This document shows, piece by piece, positions 59,702 to 64,000 of a stretch of DNA of 64,000 bases. Where the stretch lies: contig CP046106.1 of NCBI GenBank assembly GCA_013343275.1, forward strand, positions 62,001 through 126,000, written 5' to 3'. The first letter of the stretch is position 1. Each line of letters starts with the position of its first letter. The stretch is from Candidatus Nanohaloarchaea archaeon (lineage in GTDB: Archaea > Nanohalarchaeota > Nanosalinia > Nanosalinales > Nanosalinaceae). Below the pieces are notes generated by a model. That model saw only the letters and a program-made list of their open reading frames with translations, was not told the DNA's origin and searched no databases. The translations under genes were made by a program, and so were the position numbers.

Positions 59702-59863
59702 ATGGGATTGAACAAAGGTAAACGGAACAAGAAAAGCCACGGCAAATGCCGCAGATGTGGCAAGAAAGCCTTCCACCTCAGAAAGAAGGAATGCGCAGCA
59801 TGTGGCTTCGGAAAGACCTCGAAGAGAAACGACTTTGACAAGGCAAAGCCACGGAAAGACTGA
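59702..59863 (+). CDS. rpl37e: Ribosomal protein L37e
   Basis: 53 residues, below the usual ORF-length cut-off. It starts [24 protein letters not shown] and has the four zinc cysteines CRRC and CAAC, then [19 protein letters not shown]. The basic, zinc-bearing pattern and the position after LSm make it certain. The last base of the stop overlaps the start of the next gene (TGATG). Confidence 0.95.
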   Translation: MGLNKGKRNKKSHGKCRRCGKKAFHLRKKECAACGFGKTSKRNDFDKAKPRKD

Positions 59864-60084
59864 TGGCAGAATTCGAAGTAATCCTGTTAACTGAATCCGG
59901 CGACTTCCTGCTGGAGAAGGAAGAACACCTGCACAGAGAGGGTAAAGGGGTAGAGGCTCAGCAACCGCACGTAATGACGGAAGACGAGAAAGCCCACCGG
60001 ATTGCGGCCCACGAAATATTCGTCCCTTACAGCTCTCTACAGAACATTCAGTTCGGTAATTTCGAGCAGGAAACCGTTGACTAA
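59863..60084 (+). CDS. Hypothetical small protein in the LSm-L37e operon
   Basis: 73 residues. The pattern AEFEVILLTESGDFLLEKEEHLHREGKGVEAQ and the end IFVPYSSLQNIQFGNF suggest a small beta-rich domain. Overlaps the L37e stop by one base, so translation is coupled. No recognised family; an RNA-related role is inferred from neighbours. Confidence 0.65.
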   Translation: MAEFEVILLTESGDFLLEKEEHLHREGKGVEAQQPHVMTEDEKAHRIAAHEIFVPYSSLQNIQFGNFEQETVD

Positions 60085-60135
60085 CAGGGATTACTTAAAT
60101 TCTACCATCTCATTTTTCTACATACCTTACCATAA

Positions 60136-60209
60136 GGGCTCGTAGCTCAGTCTGGCAGAGCACCGGCCTTTTAAGCCGGTAGTCGCGGGTTCAAATCCCG
60201 TCGAGCCCA
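60136..60209 (+). tRNA. trnK: tRNA-Lys (anticodon UUU)
   Basis: 74-nt cloverleaf. The acceptor arms GGGCTCG and CGAGCCC pair perfectly with discriminator A; the D arm is GCTC/GAGC; the anticodon stem is CCGGC/GCCGG around loop CTTTTAA (anticodon TTT); the T arm is GCGGG-TTCAAAT-CCCGT. No encoded CCA. A TATA-like CTTAAATTC lies about 35 nt upstream. Confidence 0.96.
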
Positions 60210-60222
60210 ATCGTTATTCAGA

Positions 60223-60624
60223 TCATTCTTGAGGGAAAGGTCTTTCTGGTTCGATAGCTTCAACAGGATACCTATCTACTAGCTCTATAATGCTTTCCGG
60301 TTCCGGAAGTTTGAGTGTGTAAGAATGAAATCCAAGAGGATCCAGTAAATATTTTTGTCCTTCAAGCTCTATTGAAGCAGTCTGTTTAAGATTTCTCTCC
60401 TCCTTGTGAATATCGTCCGAGCTTCTATCGGACGATTCAATGGGAGATCCTTGAGCTAAGTCTAATCCCTCATAATCCGGAATCAGCTCATTCACAGATT
60501 GGGAATCTTCGAAACGGATAAAAACCTCTACGCCTCCCCTTTCGAAAAACTCCTCGAACTCGCTGTCAAAGTAGTCTAAGTCATATTCCTCCTCAACCTT
60601 ATCGAGGTTAAAATCTAGAGACAT
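60223..60624 (-). CDS. Hypothetical acidic protein, 133 residues
   Basis: Unrecognised. The acidic, aromatic N terminus (YDLDYFDSEFEEFFERGG) is followed by a strand (VEVFIRFED), a Ser/Asp-rich linker and a C-terminal region with LEGQKYLLDPLGFHSYTLKLPEPESI. No membrane helix. A TATA-like TTTAATATTTG at about 60642-60652 gives a short leader. It sits between two tRNA genes and has few AGGCCT-type sites; it might belong to an older insertion, but this is uncertain. Confidence 0.62.
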   Translation of the reverse strand: MSLDFNLDKVEEEYDLDYFDSEFEEFFERGGVEVFIRFEDSQSVNELIPDYEGLDLAQGSPIESSDRSSDDIHKEERNLKQTASIELEGQKYLLDPLGFHSYTLKLPEPESIIELVDRYPVEAIEPERPFPQE

Positions 60625-60691
60625 AGAGCTTTATACTGTATCAAATATTAAATCTGTGGCTACGTAGTATGGATTCTAGAGTAATTTCTCT

Positions 60692-61165
60692 CTAGAACTG
60701 GAAGCTTCTTTTGATCATTCTTGTGATACGTGTCATCTTGGCGGATAGATCCAGGTTCCGGATGATTGCCAGGCCTGCTGTGGCTTTTTCTCCGGCGATT
60801 TCCTGCTCAAGTACTCCGCCCATCTCAAGCTCCTCGGCGATGCTCAATGCAGGTATCACCATTAATATGTCCAGCCAGTGATCTTCCACAAATTTTGTGT
60901 TCGACTTCGCCAGCCGGAAACCTATTCCCAGTCGGGCTGCGAAGAAGACTATCACAATCCAGTTAAAGTAGTTGATATAGGCCTCTGCAGTTGATCCGAG
61001 ACTGAAGAACTGGAAAAATACTACAAAGGCCATCAGGATCAGTGCAAGAGGCAGAAAATAATCCAGTACAGACTTCAGACGGGAGGCCGACTTCTTGGAG
61101 GTAATCAGGCTTACGGACTCCTCAACGTTCCGAACCTTTTCGCCGTACTCATCATTCAGTCCCAC
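60692..61165 (-). CDS. Membrane protein resembling a voltage-sensor module without a pore
   Basis: 157 residues. Hydrophobic helices lie at about 33-54, 63-80 and 94-106. The segment FRLAKSNTKFVEDHWLDILMVIPAL resembles the S2-S3 region of voltage-gated channels, and the C-terminal IIRNLDLSAKMTRITRMIKRSFQF places basic residues every third or fourth position, as in S4. No pore loop follows. It may be a regulatory membrane protein or a truncated channel relative. Divergent from tRNA-Ile; the start at 61165 is preceded by AT-rich TATA-like sequence. Confidence 0.6.
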   Translation of the reverse strand: MGLNDEYGEKVRNVEESVSLITSKKSASRLKSVLDYFLPLALILMAFVVFFQFFSLGSTAEAYINYFNWIVIVFFAARLGIGFRLAKSNTKFVEDHWLDILMVIPALSIAEELEMGGVLEQEIAGEKATAGLAIIRNLDLSAKMTRITRMIKRSFQF

Positions 61166-61259
61166 TACAGAGAATAATTAGATAAAACCCGAATAAAAAT
61201 AATGTGCCGTGGCGTTGCATTAAAAATACTTACCCGTCAACACTACTACACAGCCCAAA

Positions 61260-61334
61260 GGACCGGTAGCTTAGCCAGGTTATAGCGCCACGCTGATAAC
61301 GTGGAGATCCCCAGTTCAAATCTGGGCCGGTCCA
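61260..61334 (+). tRNA. trnI: tRNA-Ile (anticodon GAU), putative attachment site
   Basis: 75-nt cloverleaf: acceptor GGACCGG/CCGGTCC with discriminator A, anticodon stem CCACG/CGTGG around CTGATAA (anticodon GAT), T arm CCCAG-TTCAAAT-CTGGG. No encoded CCA. A TATA-like ATTAAAAATAC lies 31-41 nt upstream. An integrase gene starts 60 nt after its 3' end, so the 3' part of this tRNA is the probable attachment site of an integrated element. Confidence 0.96.
61310..61334 (+). other. Putative attL within the 3' end of tRNA-Ile
   Basis: Integrative elements with tyrosine recombinases commonly use tRNA 3' halves. A second copy of this stretch should exist at the far end of the element, outside the window, so the boundaries of the site are unproven. 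Confidence 0.4.
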
Positions 61335-61365
61335 TCAACCTCTCTGTTCAATTACTGTAAAGTTC

Positions 61366-61374
61366 TTATAAGGA
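61366..61374 (+). promoter_or_regulatory. TATA-like box of the integrase gene
   Basis: CTTATAAGG ends 21 nt before the integrase ATG at 61395; probably leaderless. Confidence 0.45.
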
Positions 61375-61394
61375 CCTTCTTCGCCTTCTAAAAT

Positions 61395-62831
61395 ATGGAT
61401 AAAACAAAAGCAGAAGGCGTAAAGAGGGCAAAAATGGCATTTGACTCACTGGGGCAAACTAATCAAAAACTCGCAAAGAATCCAGATCTATCAGAGCATA
61501 ACAAAGAGGTTCTGGATGACTTCTTCAGAAAATCCAGAAGTGGAGGAGCAGGCTCTGCAACACTAAGAGACTACAGCTCCAGGTTCAACAAACTAGCAGA
61601 AGAAATAGATTTCCAGTTAGATAATCCCTCCCAGAGAGACTTAGAGGAATTAGTATCTAAGTTCAATACTGATGAGATCAGGAAAAACAATGGAGAGAAA
61701 TACTCAGACTACTCAAAGGATAAATTCTGGTCCACACTTTCTAAGTTCTACAACTGGTTCATCAAGAAAGAAGGCAAAGGATACAATGAGGACATAGATG
61801 GGCCTAACCTGCTAGAGGACCTGGAAATCAGTATAGATCTCTCAACAGAAGTAGATCCTGATACCAAACCCTCACCTGAACAGGTAAAGAAGGTAGCAAA
61901 CCACGCTAACAACCTGAGAGACAGAGCAATAATCCTGTTCTGTTGGGCTACAGGAACTAGAGTTGGAGAAGTTTTCACAACTCAATATGATGATGAACCT
62001 TTGACCTGGAGGGACATAGATTTCAATGGAGACAAAATGTGGGTGACTGTGGATGGCAAGACAGGGGAGAGAACCATCCCTGTAAAGACTTCCATGCCTG
62101 TTATGAAAGAGCTATGGGAGGAAAGCAATGCCTCACTGGATGACCCTGTCTTCTTCAAGCAGAATAGAACCTATTGCTGTCCCAAATGCTCAGGAGAAGT
62201 CAACTTAGCTTCAAGCAACACCACTAAAGAATACAAGAAATACAAATGCCCTGCCTGTGAATGGGAAGGAGACTATTCTCAGGTAGAGAAAGAAGTTCAA
62301 CCACTTACAGATAATGCAGTGAGAAGAATCCTGGAGAGAACTGTAGAAAGAGCAGGCCTAAATAATGAGCTTGATGATAATCCTCATGACTTTTTCAGGA
62401 AAGCCAGAGCTATATACAAGGTTAGAATAGGGAATACAGAGCATCAGCTCAGAGCTTTCTTTGGATGGAGTGAAACCAGTGATGCACCAAAACACTACAT
62501 TGCCCTGGTAAAAGAAGATCTAGAAAAGGCCCTGGCAGAGGAATATGGAGAAGAAGTAGAGTATGAAAATGGATATGATGAAGATGCATTAAGGCCTGTA
62601 GAATGTGAGAACTGTGGCAAGATCTGCTCTGCTACTGAAGACATCTGCAAAGACTGTGGTAATGGATTGACAGAGCAAGGAGAAGAACTCACTCAAGATA
62701 GTTCAGATGATCAGGATATGAGAGATTCCTTCATTGATATTGCCAGGGAGAGAGGGATGGATACAGAGGACTTTGATGAGATGCTAGACATGTCTGTAGC
62801 AGAGTTCATGGAGTTCATGGCAGAAAATTAA
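61395..62831 (+). CDS. int: Tyrosine recombinase/integrase with two zinc ribbons
   Basis: 478 residues. The core-binding domain is about 35-150. Catalytic residues are Arg189 (ATGTRVGE), Lys222 (VDGKTGERTIPV), His331 and Arg335 (NPHDFFRKARA, one residue longer than the usual HxxR), Trp358 (FFGWSE) and the nucleophile Tyr368 (KHYIAL). A zinc ribbon (C262, C265, C285, C288) is inserted between the Lys and His boxes, and a second one (C404, C407, C418, C421) lies after the catalytic domain. The gene is intact, not split, and begins 60 nt after tRNA-Ile. Composition is AT-richer than the rest of the window. Confidence 0.92.
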   Translation: MDKTKAEGVKRAKMAFDSLGQTNQKLAKNPDLSEHNKEVLDDFFRKSRSGGAGSATLRDYSSRFNKLAEEIDFQLDNPSQRDLEELVSKFNTDEIRKNNGEKYSDYSKDKFWSTLSKFYNWFIKKEGKGYNEDIDGPNLLEDLEISIDLSTEVDPDTKPSPEQVKKVANHANNLRDRAIILFCWATGTRVGEVFTTQYDDEPLTWRDIDFNGDKMWVTVDGKTGERTIPVKTSMPVMKELWEESNASLDDPVFFKQNRTYCCPKCSGEVNLASSNTTKEYKKYKCPACEWEGDYSQVEKEVQPLTDNAVRRILERTVERAGLNNELDDNPHDFFRKARAIYKVRIGNTEHQLRAFFGWSETSDAPKHYIALVKEDLEKALAEEYGEEVEYENGYDEDALRPVECENCGKICSATEDICKDCGNGLTEQGEELTQDSSDDQDMRDSFIDIARERGMDTEDFDEMLDMSVAEFMEFMAEN

Positions 62832-63427
62832 TCTATTCCTATGTTAGGAGCAACTGAAACTTCTTCTAAATCATCTATTTCTATTTTTTGTCTAACCCCT
62901 TTTCCTTTCAAAGGTTTAACTACCAGGTAAACTTCTTCTCCTTCTCTATTTAGAGGTTGTCTCTTCTTTATTTGTTCTTTATCGTGTTTGGAGTTATTTT
63001 CAGAATTGTGGGAATAATAATCTCCCTCTATTTTAACTATGCTAAACGCCTCTGCAGTTTCTCCTGAATAAATGTCTCTTTTTCTTTTGTAACCTGGATC
63101 TAGATGAAATTCGTCAAAAACTAGAAATGTCTTCTGCCTGCTTCCTTTACTATTAGGTCCATGTTTGATGTATAGATAAGCCTTGCACTTTTCAGCAGTA
63201 TTCCTTTCTATTATAGATAAACCTCTTGTATTCTTGATCCCAAAAGAGAATTTCTCTATAGTGCCATCCTCAACTGATATATTTCTCTTATATACCTTTT
63301 CAAGCTCTAGCTTTGGCCTTTTAAGCCATTCATTGATGAATACAGATACAAATGCACTAACAAATATTGTGATTACTGAGCTAATTCCTATGCTACTTGT
63401 TGCCAGAACTAATAGATCATCAATCAA
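62828..63427 (-). CDS. Membrane-anchored hypothetical protein in the integrated element
   Basis: 199 residues. One N-terminal membrane helix (about 13-35, SSVITIFVSAFVSVFINEWL) followed by a cytosolic, probably beta-rich domain with FSFGIKNTRGLSIIERNTAEKCKAYLYIKHGP, resembling membrane-anchored sensor or effector parts in mobile elements, but no family is recognised. More basic than typical proteins in this window. It overlaps the integrase stop by 4 nt (convergent) and the HEPN-like gene by 4 nt (same strand, ATGA-type), so these two are translationally coupled. Confidence 0.68.
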   Translation of the reverse strand: MIDDLLVLATSSIGISSVITIFVSAFVSVFINEWLKRPKLELEKVYKRNISVEDGTIEKFSFGIKNTRGLSIIERNTAEKCKAYLYIKHGPNSKGSRQKTFLVFDEFHLDPGYKRKRDIYSGETAEAFSIVKIEGDYYSHNSENNSKHDKEQIKKRQPLNREGEEVYLVVKPLKGKGVRQKIEIDDLEEVSVAPNIGID

Positions 63428-64000
63428 GGGTTGCCCTCCTGATTTAACTCATCAACCATTGAATCCTCAATTCCAAACCAGCTCTCATAAATTTTAATTG
63501 CCTGATCAACTCGATCATAACTATCTATACCTTTGTCATTCTCAGGTGAGAAGGCCTCTATGTTGTGAGCATAGTCGTTCCTATACATTCTTATTTCATT
63601 CATTACTGAATACTCATTTTCTGAGAGAATACCATGAATCCTAGCTAGAGTTAACTTTCTTTCAAAATTCATATCGTCAAGGAATGAAGTGGAGCCATTG
63701 GTTCCTTTTTCCTCTTTCACCTCTTCCATGTGTTCTTCCAGGCTTTCTGTGACAGCAGACTCAAAGAAAGTTGAAAGCAAGATAACTACTACACTGTATT
63801 CCTCTCTCAAGTAGGATTGCTTTAGAGTATTATAGTGCCAATGTTTGGGTTCAAGTTCTAGAGAACCTAAAATTTCAGAGAAATCTGGGATATCAGGGAC
63901 TAAAAGACTAGGATCTGGTATAGCCTTGGACATCTGGTCTAAAGAGTTCTGCATCTTTAAGGCTCCATGAAGTGCATCTCCAGATTGTAAGGCTCTATGA
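63424..64000 (-). CDS. HEPN-like protein (DUF4145-type), possibly continuing beyond the window
   Basis: Helical protein with a C-terminal HEPN-like core: an early helix with SVVVILLSTFFESAVTESLEEHM, then KLTLARIHGILSENEYSVMNEIRMYRNDYAHNIEAF, where R-NDYA-H is the R-x4-H motif of HEPN ribonucleases. From ATG at 63954 it has 176 residues, but the frame stays open to the window edge (upstream residues read LQSGDALHGALK), so the true start may be outside. It is translationally coupled to the membrane-anchored gene. A toxin or defence role is plausible and unproven. Confidence 0.7.
   Translation of the reverse strand, partial: HRALQSGDALHGALKMQNSLDQMSKAIPDPSLLVPDIPDFSEILGSLELEPKHWHYNTLKQSYLREEYSVVVILLSTFFESAVTESLEEHMEEVKEEKGTNGSTSFLDDMNFERKLTLARIHGILSENEYSVMNEIRMYRNDYAHNIEAFSPENDKGIDSYDRVDQAIKIYESWFGIEDSMVDELNQEGNP

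Noticed and set aside
1-64000. CRISPR arrays, insertion sequences, rRNA genes and a replication origin
   Set aside because: No regularly spaced direct repeats, transposase motifs, rRNA stretches or Cdc6/ORB-like clusters were seen. The mcm region was checked for origin-like repeats and none stood out.

Overview
The window is archaeal chromosome, most likely from a nanohaloarchaeon (DPANN). It carries archaeal information-processing genes: TBP, TFB, a canonical histone, MCM, LSm, aIF2-beta, aIF5A, Nob1, RNase P proteins Rpp30 and Pop5, L15e, L37e, S8e, an archaeal CCA-adding enzyme, an archaeal adenylate kinase, an Elp3-like enzyme and a nine-gene A-type ATP synthase operon. Nearly every protein is rich in Asp/Glu, as in a salt-in halophile, but base composition looks well below that of Halobacteria. 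The lineage is inferred; no 16S rRNA gene is present. First genes of transcripts are often leaderless (TATA box about 25 nt before ATG or GTG), while internal genes carry GGTG(A)-type Shine-Dalgarno sites. Several start codons below were chosen on that basis.

Layout. 1-1.9 kb: K+ uptake (TrkH cut by the window edge, TrkA) and a 46-residue basic ORF. 1.9-5.0 kb: NAD salvage operon (pncB, pncA, a hypothetical gene, an NrtR-like Nudix regulator). 5.1-11.5 kb: photolyase, membrane glycosyltransferase, a large Ig-like surface protein, an HTH regulator and a histone-fold protein with a coiled-coil tail. 11.7-17.2 kb: small membrane/charged proteins, an MFS transporter, a phosphoesterase, and a MoxR-DUF58 operon with two membrane proteins. 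17.3-21.6 kb: a two-gene operon of large unrecognised proteins (531 and 898 aa), the second looking like a TIM barrel split by a long insertion. 21.6-31.8 kb: a nucleotidyltransferase, then atpH-I-K-E-C-F-A-B-D.

31.9-46.5 kb: Trm1, TFB, AI-2E-family permease, Nob1, histone, aIF5A, CCA enzyme, adenylate kinase, Elp3-like enzyme, SppA-like protease, TrmB-like regulator, nitroreductase, DNA ligase. 46.6-54.7 kb: L15e-Rpp30-Pop5, TBP, Nudix hydrolase, carbinolamine dehydratase, MCM, RPA-like protein, a four-helix membrane protein of unusual composition, aIF2-beta, endonuclease III. 54.7-61.3 kb: Vms1-like protein, OB-fold protein, GGCT-like protein, DRG GTPase, a 37-residue leaderless ORF, S8e, LSm-L37e, tRNA-Lys and tRNA-Ile. 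61.4 kb to the end: a probable integrative element beside tRNA-Ile, with a zinc-ribbon-bearing tyrosine recombinase, a membrane-anchored protein and a HEPN-like protein.

The strongest unexplained signal is genome-scale: the palindrome AGGCCT is heavily over-represented (20 hand-counted copies in the first 8 kb, on both coding strands and in all codon phases). It resembles a highly iterated palindrome such as cyanobacterial HIP1. The best gene-level candidates for something undescribed are the 531/898-aa operon and the tRNA-Ile element. No rRNA gene, CRISPR array or insertion sequence was seen, and no gap between genes exceeds about 200 bases.
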